Origin: Enhygromyxa salina
GTDB lineage: Bacteria > Myxococcota_A > Polyangia > Nannocystales > Nannocystaceae
Length of the DNA stretch: 64,000 bases
Assembly (NCBI RefSeq): GCF_002994635.1
Contig: NZ_PVNL01000069.1
Coordinates: 62,001-126,000, forward strand
Direction of reading: 5' to 3'
The position numbers were made by a program, and so were the translations under genes. Position 1 is the first letter of the stretch. Each line of letters starts with the position of its first letter. This document shows, in pieces, positions 52,081 through 62,683 of this stretch. Below the pieces are notes generated by a model. That model had not been told where the DNA came from, made no database searches, and saw nothing but the letters and a program-made list of their open reading frames with translations.

Positions 52081-52153
52081 GGAATCATTGCAGTATTATA
52101 AAAAGATCCTGATTGGTATTGGAACTTGTCCCAAAGGACAGTAAGGTGTCCGT
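52081..52153 (+). promoter_or_regulatory. AT-rich upstream region with TGTCC/GGACA inverted repeat
   Basis: An unusually AT-rich stretch for this genome (TTGCAGTATTATAAAAAGATCC) lies 50-65 bases before the 52154 start, followed by a perfect inverted repeat TGTCC-CAAA-GGACA at 52127-52140. This is a plausible promoter plus operator. I cannot assign -35/-10 boxes with confidence. Confidence 0.4.
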
Positions 52154-52783
52154 ATGGCCACCAAAGTCTCGTTCGAGGGTAAGCGCGAGCTTCGTTGGTT
52201 GATGGTGAGTCGCTGCCTGATCACCTACCTGGAAGAGGAGGTCGAGTTCAGCGACGAGCTGTGGGACGAGTGGATGGAGGCGATCGGTCGTCCAGGTGTC
52301 GCGGCGGTCATGCTGTGCTCGTGGGGGGCGACGCAGCCCTCGCATCAGCAGTGGCGCCGGGTGACCCGGCTGATGCGCGAGCTCGATCTGCCGGTCGCGG
52401 TGGTCACGGCCGACCGGCACAACCTCGCGCTGGCCAAGGCTGCCGCCTGGCTGGGGACCAACATCGAGTCGCACCGCTGGAACGAGCTCGGGGTCGCGGT
52501 GCGTGCCGTCGGTCTCGGTGATCAGATCATCACGGCGCAGGCTCGGATCACGGCGCTGCGCGATCGCTTCGGCGCCAGGACACCGCCCGCGGAGGCCTTC
52601 GCGGGTGTCGACACCCAACCCAGGCACGTCTTGCCCATGGCCGCCTCCAGCGAGCTGGTCTACGAGCAGAGCGAAGCCATCCAACAGCGGCTGGCCCAGG
52701 TTCAAGCCCGGCTTCAGGCCCACCAGTCACAGGTCGCCGCCGATCCCGTGGGCGCGTCGGTCGCCGCTCCCGAATCCAGTTAG
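52154..52783 (+). CDS. Conserved-looking cytoplasmic protein, possibly STAS-like
   Basis: 209 residues without a signal peptide or membrane helix. Residues 1-120 alternate strands and helices (WLMVSRCLITYLEEEVEF, VAAVMLCSWGATQPS, LPVAVVTADRHNLALAKAAAWLG) in the manner of STAS/SpoIIAA-like folds. The C-terminal 60 residues are a helical Gln/Ala-rich tail (EAIQQRLAQVQARLQAHQ). I do not recognise the family securely. It is monocistronic, with a palindromic element upstream and a GDG-linker lipoprotein downstream. Confidence 0.6.
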   Translation: MATKVSFEGKRELRWLMVSRCLITYLEEEVEFSDELWDEWMEAIGRPGVAAVMLCSWGATQPSHQQWRRVTRLMRELDLPVAVVTADRHNLALAKAAAWLGTNIESHRWNELGVAVRAVGLGDQIITAQARITALRDRFGARTPPAEAFAGVDTQPRHVLPMAASSELVYEQSEAIQQRLAQVQARLQAHQSQVAADPVGASVAAPESS

Positions 52784-52850
52784 TCGCGACTCGGCCGCGA
52801 GCGTGCGCGAGCGTGTAGTTTGACGCCAACTTTGGTAGCGTCGTACCCGC

Positions 52851-53747
52851 ATGTGCGCACGAGGCTGGACCTGGTCGTCGCGGTTGTTGGCTGTGTTCGC
52901 GTGTGTGTGGGCGCTCGCCTGTGGCACGCCTGACGCCGACGAAGGCGTCGCCGAGCACAGCGGCGAGTCGTCGAACGCGACCGGATCCGAGACCCACGCG
53001 GGCGACGGGGACGGAGACGGCGACGGAGACGGTGACGGAGACGGTGACGACGGCAACACCGGTGGCGAGTGTCAGCTGTACGCGGCCAACGACTGCATGG
53101 ACCCGATGCTCAAGTGCATGCCGTGGTCCGAGAAGCCCGATCGAATCCCCGACTCGACCAAGTGTTGCGCGCTGTCCGGCTCGCCCGTGTCGCTGGGCGA
53201 TCGCTGCGAGGTCCAGGACTACGACGGCAGCTGCCTCGACAACTGCCCCGAGGGGACCATGTGCGTGGTCGACAGCCTCGACGAGCTCGAGGGCTACTGC
53301 CAGGTGTTCTGTGAGGCTGGCAACGCCGACAGCTGCCCGCCTCAAGAGATCTGCAAGGCCTTCTTCGAGATGATCGAGCAAGCCGAGACCGTGCCGCTGT
53401 GCATGGCCCGCTGCGATCCGCTCATCCAGGACTGCGCGGGCAAGGGCCGGCCCGGTTGGTCGTGCCTGCCCGAGGGCGCGCTCGCGCCATCGTTCCTGTG
53501 CATGCCGCCTGCGTCGTCCACACCCAAGCTCGAGTACGACGGCTGCCTGCTCGCCAATGACTGCGCCGTGGGCCTGGCCTGCGTGCCCGCCAGCGAGGTG
53601 CTGGGGTGCACCGGGCTGTTCAACTGCTGCACCCGTTACTGCGACGTGACCGAGCCCGACGTGTGCGACATGGGGAACGCGTGCATCGACCTCGACTCCG
53701 ATGTCCCCGGGCTCGAGAACGTCGGCGTGTGCGCGGATCCGGTGTGA
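52851..53747 (+). CDS. GDG-linker lipoprotein with Cys-rich domain
   Basis: 298 residues. The signal peptide VFACVWALAC ends in a lipobox, a GDGDGDGDGDGDGD linker follows at about 48-66, and a domain with about 20 Cys (for example CMDPMLKCMPWS, CLDNCPEGTMC, CCTRYCDV) completes the protein. It resembles the Cys-rich domain of the other GDG lipoproteins here rather than any known enzyme. It is expected at the outer face of the cell. Confidence 0.8.
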   Translation: MCARGWTWSSRLLAVFACVWALACGTPDADEGVAEHSGESSNATGSETHAGDGDGDGDGDGDGDGDDGNTGGECQLYAANDCMDPMLKCMPWSEKPDRIPDSTKCCALSGSPVSLGDRCEVQDYDGSCLDNCPEGTMCVVDSLDELEGYCQVFCEAGNADSCPPQEICKAFFEMIEQAETVPLCMARCDPLIQDCAGKGRPGWSCLPEGALAPSFLCMPPASSTPKLEYDGCLLANDCAVGLACVPASEVLGCTGLFNCCTRYCDVTEPDVCDMGNACIDLDSDVPGLENVGVCADPV

Positions 53748-53858
53748 TTTCGGAGCGCGCAGGTGCGCCCCAAACCCCCCGCCCAACCACCGGGCGGGCA
53801 CGACTCCAAATTTGAGTCGAGCCGGTCGTTCGCACTACGATGAGTCGAGGATTCAACG

Positions 53859-55247
53859 ATGCACAAGACGGCGACTACTTGGATGATTGGGTTGGGTTTG
53901 GCGCTGAGCGGCTGCGGTGACGATAGCCAGAGTGACGGGAGCGCGGGCATGGACGGCGTCCCGACCTCGGCCGACGGGACCACCAGCGCGGACGGCAACG
54001 ACAGCAACTCTTCGAGCAACTCGACGACTCCCGGCGACGGAGACGGCGACACCAACACGGGCGACGGTGACGGCGACCCCGGCGATGGTGACGGTGATCC
54101 GACCACGACCGGCGAGAACAACCCCAAGTGGGACCTCGGCACGCTCCCGGACTCCGCGTTCAACTGCGGCCAAGGTGGCGGCAACGGCAGCGACCCCGAC
54201 TTCTCGTTCCTGTGGGCAGCCAACAGCACCCAGGGAACGATCTCCAAGATCGACACCAAGACCGTGACCGAGGTCGGCCGCTACATCGTCCGGCCCGACA
54301 GCAACGGCTCGCCCTCGCGCACCTCCGTCAGCCTCTCGGGCCACGTCGCCGTGGCCAACCGCAGCGGCGGCGTCACCAAGATCTATGCCCGCGAGGACTA
54401 CTGCGAGGACACCAACGGGATGCCCGGCATCCAGACGTCGAACAGCAACCAGTTCCTGCCGTGGGGCCAAGAAGAGTGCGTGGCCTGGCACACGCCGATG
54501 AACTACCAGTCCCAGCGTCCGGTCGCCTGGGGCGCGGGCACCTTCAACGAGGGCGGCTGCGTGTGGGACGACGAGGAGCTGTGGACCTCCGGCACCAACA
54601 ACAACGGCACGATCGACGTCTACGTGCTCGACGGCGACGACGGCTCGACCAAGGAGATGGTCGCGATCCCGACCGGCGGCAACGGCCTGACCGCCAGCTT
54701 CTACGGGATCTACGGCGGCGCCGTCGATGGCAACGGTGACTTCTGGGGCTCGCAGCTGGGCAGCAGCGGTCGCCTGGTCCGGGTCAACCGCGACGACATG
54801 AGCTACGACATCTGGGACACGCCCAACAACGGCTCGTGGTATGGCATGACCGTCGACTCCGAGGGCTACGTGTGGCTGTGCAGCAGCACGGTCGCGCGCT
54901 TCGATCCCGCGGACGAGACCTTCCAGACCGCGAGCGTCGGCGGCTACACCGGGTGCATGGCCGACGCGGCCGAGGACGGCCTGCTGTGGATGTCGACCGG
55001 CGGACAGGGGGTCGTCGGGGTCAACCGCGACACGCTGTTGGTCGAGAAGATGTGGAACGCGGGCGGATCCTACGGGGTCAGCATCGACTTCGAAGGGTAT
55101 GTGTGGACGGTGGCGTATGGGAACACGGCCAGCAAGATTGACCCGGAGACTGGGCAATTTTGGACCTACAACGGGCTGGTCGGGGCGTACACGTACTCCG
55201 ACATGACCGGCTACGCGCTCAGCAACGTCGGCACGCCGTCGGGGTAG
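53859..55247 (+). CDS. GDG-linker lipoprotein with Vgb-like beta-propeller
   Basis: 462 residues. The signal peptide MIGLGLALSGC has a clear lipobox; a GDGDGDTNTGDGDGDPGDGDGD linker follows at about 55-85. The rest is a beta-propeller like streptogramin B lyase ('DGNGDFWGSQLGSSGRLVRV', 'DSEGYVWLCSSTVARFDP', 'DFEGYVWTVAYGNTASKIDP'). Blades are of the 'VwvtN.g.....iD' type. Enzymatic function is not inferred; this is probably a surface binding module. Confidence 0.8.
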   Translation: MHKTATTWMIGLGLALSGCGDDSQSDGSAGMDGVPTSADGTTSADGNDSNSSSNSTTPGDGDGDTNTGDGDGDPGDGDGDPTTTGENNPKWDLGTLPDSAFNCGQGGGNGSDPDFSFLWAANSTQGTISKIDTKTVTEVGRYIVRPDSNGSPSRTSVSLSGHVAVANRSGGVTKIYAREDYCEDTNGMPGIQTSNSNQFLPWGQEECVAWHTPMNYQSQRPVAWGAGTFNEGGCVWDDEELWTSGTNNNGTIDVYVLDGDDGSTKEMVAIPTGGNGLTASFYGIYGGAVDGNGDFWGSQLGSSGRLVRVNRDDMSYDIWDTPNNGSWYGMTVDSEGYVWLCSSTVARFDPADETFQTASVGGYTGCMADAAEDGLLWMSTGGQGVVGVNRDTLLVEKMWNAGGSYGVSIDFEGYVWTVAYGNTASKIDPETGQFWTYNGLVGAYTYSDMTGYALSNVGTPSG

Positions 55248-55366
55248 GCGGCTATGAGGGCACTCGGGCGGTTCACGTCCGGTGCCCCAGCCTCGCAGCG
55301 CGGCCGGAGATCACTCGCGCTACCGCAGCTCGCATGCGCTCGAACGATCTGGCGTATCGTCTGACC

Positions 55367-56351
<985 letters not shown>

Positions 56352-56380
<29 letters not shown>

Positions 56381-57320
56381 TGGTCCCGCGCGCGACGGCG
56401 ACCGAGACGCTGCGAGGGCAGCTCGAGTTCGCGCGGAGCGGAGGGTGCCGAGCCGCTGCGTCGCGTCCTCGAGCTCGGGCCGCAGGTCGAGCTGGCCATG
56501 TACGCGGACCCTCGCGTTCGGCCTGACGCTGCTCGCGACGGCGAGCGTGCACGCCGACGAGTATGCGTGTCGGGAGTTGCTGTCGCCCGAGGCCGATCGT
56601 CCCGAGCCCGAGATCCTCGCATCGACCGGCGGGCTGTGGTTCGGCGTGCACGACTCGAGCAACGACGCCCGCTGCCAATGGATCGCGGAGAACGGCGACT
56701 CGCAGGTGGCCGTGATCGAGCGATTCCAAGCGCGATCTGACGTCGGGGCGGTCGACGACTGGGTGTGGATCTCCTCTGACGAGTGGCTCGATGATTGGTG
56801 GCTGTGGCGGCTCGAGTGCGAGGGGCTTGGGCGGATCTGCGACATGCATGGCTGTGAGGGGCTGCCGGTCAGCGGGTTGCCGGTCGTCGGACTCGATGAT
56901 GACCTGCCGAGTCCGGCGCTCGAGCAGGTCTATGCCGAGCGCTGGACCTGCGGTCGGAAGCTGGACACTGTCCTGCGCGTGCGTCTGTCGCCGCTTCCTC
57001 CCTCGTGTTGGACCCGAGGCGCGCTGCGTGCTCGCTACCCGGACGGGCGCTGGGCCGTCACGCTGGCCGAGCCCGGCGACGCGACGGGCTCGCTCGCGCC
57101 GCTGCCCATGCCGGCTCCCGACGAGCAGGCGCTCACGCTCGAGCTCGTCGACGGCGGCGGTCGGGTCGTCGACCGCTATGACATAGAGATCGACGCACAG
57201 CTGCGGGCAAACCCCTCGGGGATCCGCTGCCGGGAGGGGGCGCGGGCCGGTCACGGTGACGCTGTACGCGGCCCTGCAGGGCGGCGAGGCGCTGACCGTT
57301 GGCATCACCCGAGACGCTGA
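56352..57320 (+). CDS. Exported protein of unknown function, probably frameshifted near 57235
   Basis: The hydrophobic TLAFGLTLLATASVHA followed by DEYACREL is a typical signal peptide, but no ATG precedes it closely; a GTG near 56445 may be the true start. The mature part is about 230 residues with six Cys. At about 57232-57245 (GGGAGGGGGCGCGGG) the natural-looking sequence continues in another frame (PVTVTLYAALQGGEALTVGI) while this frame turns into Arg-rich sequence. Either there is a real frameshift or a sequencing error in the G-run. I do not recognise the family. Confidence 0.5.
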
Positions 57321-57403
57321 GCTACTCGATCATCTAGCGTCGGCGCTTGCGGTCCATGCCGGGCGACCTTGCCGAAGCTGGGCGCGCGCCCGTACAACGA
57401 AGC

Positions 57404-58645
57404 ATGGCCGCGGCGCTCCGTTGTCTTCAATGCGGATCGAGCCTGCCAACGGTCACGCCCGATGTCGCGTCGGTGCTGTGCCCCAGCTGCGGCAGCGTCA
57501 ACCGGATCGAGGGAGAGCTACTCGAGGCCCTCCACACCCACCAGCGTCGCGTGGGTGGCTACCGCCAGCAGACGGATCACGCGACCGAGCAGGCCGTGCT
57601 CGCGCAGGTGACCCGCTCGTTCGGCCGCGGGTGGGGGGGCGTGTTCGTGGCTTCTTGGCTGGTCGCGGGCGCGGTGATGCTGCCCGAGACCCCCGCCGCG
57701 ATCGCGCTCGGGTTGACGATCTTCGTGACCCCGTTTGTGGTCTTGGGCGTGCTGGCCAAGCGTCGTCAGCGAGAGTTTAGGGCCCAAGCCGTAGCCGCGC
57801 GCGAGCAGGAGCGCACCGTGCCGGTCCACTGCCCCACCTGTGGCGGCCAGAGCGAGCTGCTGGCCGACGCGCCGGTGCTGGCGTGTCGCTACTGTGCGGG
57901 CGCGCTGGCTGCCGACGAGGTCGCGCTGGCCGAGCTGATCCGGGTCGCACAGGACAGCGCCGAGCGTGAGCGTCGGGTCAGCGTGCATCAGCGCTGGCGG
58001 CTGGCGGCCCACAACAACCGCGACCCTCGGACCGACCTCGTTCCGTTCTTCGTGATCGGAGGGGTCGGCATGCTGTGGGTGGTCGGTGCGGCGGTGGTCA
58101 CCGTGCGCGCGCTGTTGGGTGGGCCTGCGCCGCCGCCTCTCGAGCTGGCGATCATGGACGCGCTCGCGCTGGCGAGCCTCGCGGGCGTCGGAATTCCGTT
58201 GAGCCTGCGCCGTCGTCGAATGCGTCGCTGGCTCGCGGCGGTCGAGCGCCTGAGCGCCCGCGCGAGCGGCACGATGTCCCGCGATCTCGACAGCTTCGCG
58301 CAGTGGTTGGTGACCCACTGGACGGGCGACTTCAGCCAGCGGCAGATCTGCGCCGGGCTCGGCTACGCCTTCATCGCGGCGACGGGCCCACCATGGTGGG
58401 CGCTGACGGTGGTGCCCCAGGCGCAAGACCGCGGCGCGGCTGTGCGGCAGCTGCTGATCTTGGTTCCTGGCCAGGCCGGCGGGTCGTTCCTGGCCAGCGT
58501 CGCGGCGCGCCTCGAGCCACTCGGGTTTGCGTGCGAGGGGACCAGCGGAGGACTGATCGCGTCGCTGTCGCTGACCGAGCTCGAGCGGATCGTCGACACG
58601 CCCGAGCAGCTCGAGCGCATCGCTGACGCGCTCGCGCTGCCGTGA
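57404..58645 (+). CDS. Membrane protein with N-terminal zinc ribbons
   Basis: 413 residues from ATG 57404. Two zinc-ribbon-like modules (CLQCG...CPSCG near 8-35; CPTCGG...CRYCAG near 140-165) with the first pair of hydrophobic segments between them (about 70-110), and a second pair at about 205-265. The C-terminal 150 residues are soluble. The layout (ribbons plus membrane segments) resembles zinc-ribbon-containing membrane proteins of uncertain function. Confidence 0.75.
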   Translation: MAAALRCLQCGSSLPTVTPDVASVLCPSCGSVNRIEGELLEALHTHQRRVGGYRQQTDHATEQAVLAQVTRSFGRGWGGVFVASWLVAGAVMLPETPAAIALGLTIFVTPFVVLGVLAKRRQREFRAQAVAAREQERTVPVHCPTCGGQSELLADAPVLACRYCAGALAADEVALAELIRVAQDSAERERRVSVHQRWRLAAHNNRDPRTDLVPFFVIGGVGMLWVVGAAVVTVRALLGGPAPPPLELAIMDALALASLAGVGIPLSLRRRRMRRWLAAVERLSARASGTMSRDLDSFAQWLVTHWTGDFSQRQICAGLGYAFIAATGPPWWALTVVPQAQDRGAAVRQLLILVPGQAGGSFLASVAARLEPLGFACEGTSGGLIASLSLTELERIVDTPEQLERIADALALP

Positions 58646-58678
58646 GTGAAGTTGACGACGGCGAATCCGTCGTCGCCG

Positions 58679-59248
58679 TCACGGCTCCGCGCCAGGCGTC
58701 CCGAACGCGACGGGGCTGCTGGCGAGCACATGGAACATGAGCTCGTCCCAGTCACTGGGGGCGCACATGGCCACGTGTTGTTCGGCCTTCGACAAGCGCG
58801 GCCCCGCGCTCGTGATCACGACCACGCGCAGCGCGGTGTCGCAGTCCTGCCCGATCGGCTTCGAGCTCTCGACGATCAGCGCGGGCCCGGTGTCGGTCTC
58901 GACCATGCGCGGCCGCCCAGCGGCGTCGGTCGCAAAGTGACACGCCGCCGGGAATTCGAAGCTGTGCTCGAGCCGCTGCGACCCGAGCTCTGCGATCAGC
59001 ACGCAGTCGTCAGGGTCGAGCCCGAGCAGGACACCTTTGAGCTCGATCTTCTCGGGGGCATCGCCAGCGCGGCGCACCTCGAGCGGCACGCCGCCCTCGC
59101 TGGGCTCGACCTCGACGGGGGCCACCGTCGAGGTCGACGCGGACCCGTCACCGCCATCGCTGGCGGGCGTGTCGGTCGTGTTGCCCCGCACGCAGGCGAC
59201 CAGCGCCAGCGCCGAGGTCACGATCATCAGTCGCAGCGGAAGAACCAT
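58679..59248 (-). CDS. Small lipoprotein, candidate immunity partner of the Tae4-like amidase
   Basis: 189 residues from ATG 59248 (MVLPLRLMIVTSALALVAC). This start gives the Arg in the n-region; a start at 59227 would leave no positive charge. The lipobox is LVAC. Longer ORF extensions upstream read through the Tae4-like gene in another frame and are not credible. The mature domain (130 residues) is not recognised. It overlaps the 3' end of the amidase gene by 22 bp, the arrangement of an effector-immunity pair, and a periplasmic lipoprotein is where immunity to a cell-wall amidase is needed. Confidence 0.65.
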   Translation of the reverse strand: MVLPLRLMIVTSALALVACVRGNTTDTPASDGGDGSASTSTVAPVEVEPSEGGVPLEVRRAGDAPEKIELKGVLLGLDPDDCVLIAELGSQRLEHSFEFPAACHFATDAAGRPRMVETDTGPALIVESSKPIGQDCDTALRVVVITSAGPRLSKAEQHVAMCAPSDWDELMFHVLASSPVAFGTPGAEP

Positions 59249-59631
59249 ACTTGGTTGCACGCGCTGAAGTACTCGCCGGTCATCGTGCCGATCCCGTTCC
59301 ACAGATCGATGTGATCGCCAGACCCACCGCGGAACCCGGCGATGTCCTTGAACAGGATGATGCCCGACGAGGTCCCGATCCCGCGCTTGGCCGTGCTCGG
59401 CGTGGTGATCACCTGCGGTCGCCCCCACTCGCGCCACAAATGGTTGGCGAGTGACTCGGCCCCGCGCGCATGCCCATGGCTGCACATTGGATCGCCGTAG
59501 CCCTTGAAGCTGAACCCCGCGCCCTCCAGCGCGATGCTCATGCGGATCGCACACTGGTTGCCCCAGCCGTCTCCACACGGCGAGCGATCGGTTGGATAGG
59601 ATTCTCGAAGTGACCCATAGCTGACGCCCAT
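59227..59631 (-). CDS. tae4: Tae4-like type VI amidase effector
   Basis: 134 residues, matching Tae4 (DUF-type T6SS amidase effector 4) throughout: LRESYPTDRSPC, then NQCAIRMSIALEGAG with the catalytic Cys27, and IILFKDIAGF, then GDHIDLWNG with the catalytic His107. Tae4 enzymes cleave the peptide stem of peptidoglycan. No type VI structural gene is in the window, so the delivery route is unknown. No signal peptide, as expected for an injected effector. Confidence 0.85.
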   Translation of the reverse strand: MGVSYGSLRESYPTDRSPCGDGWGNQCAIRMSIALEGAGFSFKGYGDPMCSHGHARGAESLANHLWREWGRPQVITTPSTAKRGIGTSSGIILFKDIAGFRGGSGDHIDLWNGIGTMTGEYFSACNQVWFFRCD

Positions 59632-59668
59632 GACCGGACAATACCAGGTTTAATCGCCACAGTTGTCA

Positions 59669-62605
59669 TCATGGGATTGGGGCCCGCCCTGGAGTTGGGG
59701 CGCCTGCGGCCTGGGCCATGGCAGCGGCCAAACGCGCCGTGATGTGTGACTCCTTGGGCAGCTCCGCGAGCAGAGGGGTCCCGCCGTCGAGCGCACCCGG
59801 CTCGCCGAGGGCGTGGCGGACGAGCGCGAGGATGGCCTCGGCCGTGCGGATGTGCGGGCCGTTCTCGGCGGCGTCGGGTCCGAGCGCCGCGTAGATCTCG
59901 AGCCCGCGGGCGACCTCGATCCGGGCGCGCTCGAATTCACCAGCGACGAGCAGCGCGTAGCCGAGATCCGCGTAGCTGCTGGCGGTCGCGGCGTGCTCGT
60001 CGGTCAGCGCGTCGCGGTACAGCTTCAGGGTCCGCTCGGCGTACTCGACCGCCTCGGGCGTCGCGTAGGCGCAGATCTTGACCCGCCTGCGCAGCATGTT
60101 GCCGAGCAAGGGTGAGGGGTAGACCATGAGCTCGAGCGACGCGGCGAGGACCGGCTCGAGCTCGACCAACGCGCCCTCGCAGTCACCGAGCTGATCACGA
60201 ATGCCGGCCGCGTGGCCGCGGGCCGCGAGCGAGTAGGTCGTCGGTCCACCGCGCGCGGCCTCGATGTCGCTGGCGACGGCCAAGAACGCCGCGCGAGCCT
60301 CCTCGCGCTCGCCGGCCTTCTCCTGCGCGTGGGCGATGTCGAGTCGCAGCTGTAAGAGGCCCTCGTGGTTGGGTCCGACCAGACCCTCGTAGAGCGTGGC
60401 GCAGCGGCGCAGCAGCTCGAGGCCCTCGGTCGCCGCGTCGGCCATGAACAAGGTCGTGGCGCGATGGTGCAGCCGGTCGATGTACTCGAAGCGCTCTTGC
60501 TCGGGCAGCGTGGCCGCGAGCGCCTGATCCCAGCGAACCAGGGCGTCGGCGAACCGGCCGTCGGTCAGCGCGATCATGGCCTCGGTCGTGGCGAGCTTGG
60601 CTCGGGTCGCACGATCGAGCTCGAGCTCGGCCGCGAGCGCCTGGGCCGGCCGCAGCCAGCGCTCGGCGGCGATCGTGTCCTGGACCAGGGCGAACATGTG
60701 CGCGACGTCGAGCAGGGCCAGCAGCCGCTGCGAGGCGAGGCCGCTGCGCTCGGCCGCCTCGAGCCCCGAGATCGCCACGTCGACGGCCTCCTGTCCGCGC
60801 TGGGTGTCGATCAGCACGCCGGCCCGCAGCGCGGCGATCCGTCGGTGCTGCGCCTCGAACCCTGGCGCGTCGGTCTGCGCGAGCAGCCGCTGGCTCGCCT
60901 CGTCGACGCTGTCGCGGCGCGAGAGCTGATGCTCGAGCTCGACCCGGGCGATCGCACGATCGAGGGCGGCGAGCTCGGCCGGATCGACGATCGTTGGCGC
61001 GCGCTCGGGCTGATAGTCGCCGGCCTCGCGGCAGTGCTGCGGGCTCGGCAAGGTAGCGAGCAGGTCAAAGGACTTCGAGATCTCATCCTCGGACACGGTC
61101 GCGAGCAGCTCGATCAGCAGCTCGAGGTGCGAGAGCTGGCGATCGAGGCACGCGACCTGCTGGAGATGCGCGCCGCCGTCGAGCGCGGAGAACCGGCGGT
61201 AGCGCTGGCACAGCTCGGTGTCCGCCGCGAGCCAGCGCCTGGTCCAGCGATCGATCTCGGTCCGCAGGTACGGCCAGGTCTGATCGGCGAGGCGGCCCCG
61301 GGTGACGAACTCCTGCGCGAGCGCGTCGGCGCTGCTCGGGTTCCAGATCGCCGTCACCCGCTCGCGCCCGTCCTCGCACACGTCGACGCTCGCGGGTGGG
61401 GGCGCGCGGTTGGCTTCGTGGACCACGAGCGTGACCGCGAGCGCGGCCAGGCCCGCCGCGATCGCGGGCACGACGAATACCCAGCGGCGTCGGGCCACCG
61501 GGGGCTCGAGCGCGTCGAGCAGCGCCCGCATGTCGGGCCAGCGCTTGTCGGCGTGCCACTCCAACCCGCGGCGCAGCGCTCGCTCGACCGTGGCGGGCAC
61601 GTCGCGGCGCTCGAACGCGGAGAACTGGCCCGTCCGCGCCCGCGCCAGCACCACCTCGCCGCGCCCAAATGGAAGGTTGCCCGACAGCGCCTCCCACAGC
61701 GCCGCGCAGAACGAGTACTGATCACTGCGTGCGTCGATCGGGCGCCCGCGTCGCTGCTCGGGCGCCATGTAGGCCGGGGTCCCGAGCACGGCCCCCGTCG
61801 CGGTCAGCTGGCCGAAGTCGGTCTCGATCGCCTCGGCGAGCGGCCGCGACCCGCCGCGACCCACGGGGCTGTCTGGGCTGTCTGGGCTGGCGGGACTGTC
61901 TGGGCTGGCGGGGCTGGCGGGGCTGGCGGGGCTGGTAAAGCCGTCGGGAGCGTCCTCGTCGAGCCCCGCGCCTGGACTCGACACCCAGCTGGCCAGGCCG
62001 AAGTCCAGCACGAGGACCCGGTCGTCCTTCGCGACGAGCACGTTGTCGGGCTTGAAGTCACGGTGAACGATCCCGCGCGCGTGGGCGGCCCCGAGCCCCT
62101 CACCCGCGAGCCGAAACGCCGCGAGGATCGCTGGACCCGTGCGCGCGCGCGCCTGTAACCACCGCCGCAGGCTCAGCCCGTCGACGTACTCCATCGCGAC
62201 GAACAGGCGACCGTCCGTCTCGCCCGCGTCGTAGACCTGCACGACGTTGGGGTGATGGAGGCGGGCCATCGCCTGGGCCTCGCGGCGCAGGCGGAGCCGC
62301 AGCTGGCCGTGCAGCGCGGGCCGGCGATCCGAGATCAGCTTGATCGCGACCCGCCGATCGAGCTCGGGATCCCACGCCGCGTGCACGACCCCCATGCCGC
62401 CCGCGCCGATCCGGTCCAACAACACGTAGCGACCCAGCCTCGATCCTCGCCCGGCGCCGCGCACTCGCTCGCCGGACGTCGACGGATCCGCGTCGACCCC
62501 TCGCTCGTGCGGCTCCGTGCTGAGCAGGTCGACGCCGGCTTGCTCGGTCTCGTCGCGGTGATGAACGGATGCGTCCGAAGACGGCGTGGACCGAGGCGGC
62601 TTCAT
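59669..62605 (-). CDS. Serine/threonine protein kinase with TPR-like tail
   Basis: 978 residues from ATG 62605. Kinase domain about 57-365: P-loop IGAGGMGVVH, VAIK lysine, HRDFKPDN catalytic loop, DFGLASW, and the APE-like AYMAPEQRRG. Between the DFG and the APE there is an insert of SPASPASPASPDSPASPDSP type, encoded by a 9-bp-like repeat at about 61860-61935. A membrane segment (WVFVVPAIAAGLAALAVTLVV, about 375-395) then leads to an extracellular or periplasmic helical-repeat (TPR-like) part of about 560 residues. This is the usual myxobacterial Pkn layout. Confidence 0.9.
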   Translation of the reverse strand: MKPPRSTPSSDASVHHRDETEQAGVDLLSTEPHERGVDADPSTSGERVRGAGRGSRLGRYVLLDRIGAGGMGVVHAAWDPELDRRVAIKLISDRRPALHGQLRLRLRREAQAMARLHHPNVVQVYDAGETDGRLFVAMEYVDGLSLRRWLQARARTGPAILAAFRLAGEGLGAAHARGIVHRDFKPDNVLVAKDDRVLVLDFGLASWVSSPGAGLDEDAPDGFTSPASPASPASPDSPASPDSPDSPVGRGGSRPLAEAIETDFGQLTATGAVLGTPAYMAPEQRRGRPIDARSDQYSFCAALWEALSGNLPFGRGEVVLARARTGQFSAFERRDVPATVERALRRGLEWHADKRWPDMRALLDALEPPVARRRWVFVVPAIAAGLAALAVTLVVHEANRAPPPASVDVCEDGRERVTAIWNPSSADALAQEFVTRGRLADQTWPYLRTEIDRWTRRWLAADTELCQRYRRFSALDGGAHLQQVACLDRQLSHLELLIELLATVSEDEISKSFDLLATLPSPQHCREAGDYQPERAPTIVDPAELAALDRAIARVELEHQLSRRDSVDEASQRLLAQTDAPGFEAQHRRIAALRAGVLIDTQRGQEAVDVAISGLEAAERSGLASQRLLALLDVAHMFALVQDTIAAERWLRPAQALAAELELDRATRAKLATTEAMIALTDGRFADALVRWDQALAATLPEQERFEYIDRLHHRATTLFMADAATEGLELLRRCATLYEGLVGPNHEGLLQLRLDIAHAQEKAGEREEARAAFLAVASDIEAARGGPTTYSLAARGHAAGIRDQLGDCEGALVELEPVLAASLELMVYPSPLLGNMLRRRVKICAYATPEAVEYAERTLKLYRDALTDEHAATASSYADLGYALLVAGEFERARIEVARGLEIYAALGPDAAENGPHIRTAEAILALVRHALGEPGALDGGTPLLAELPKESHITARLAAAMAQAAGAPTPGRAPIP
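61860..61935. repeat. 9-bp GC-rich repeat inside the kinase activation segment
   Basis: Units of the type GGGGCTGTCT/GGGGCTGGC repeat about eight times (positions 61864-61934) and encode SPxSPx repeats on the minus strand. The repeat lies inside the coding region between DFG and APE motifs, where length changes could alter kinase activity. Confidence 0.8.
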
Positions 62606-62683
62606 GGCGATCCGGACGGCGCGTGGCTGCTGCCGGCAGAGCATAGGGCCGCGGGGCCACGCAGCTCAATCGGATCGGCGCCG

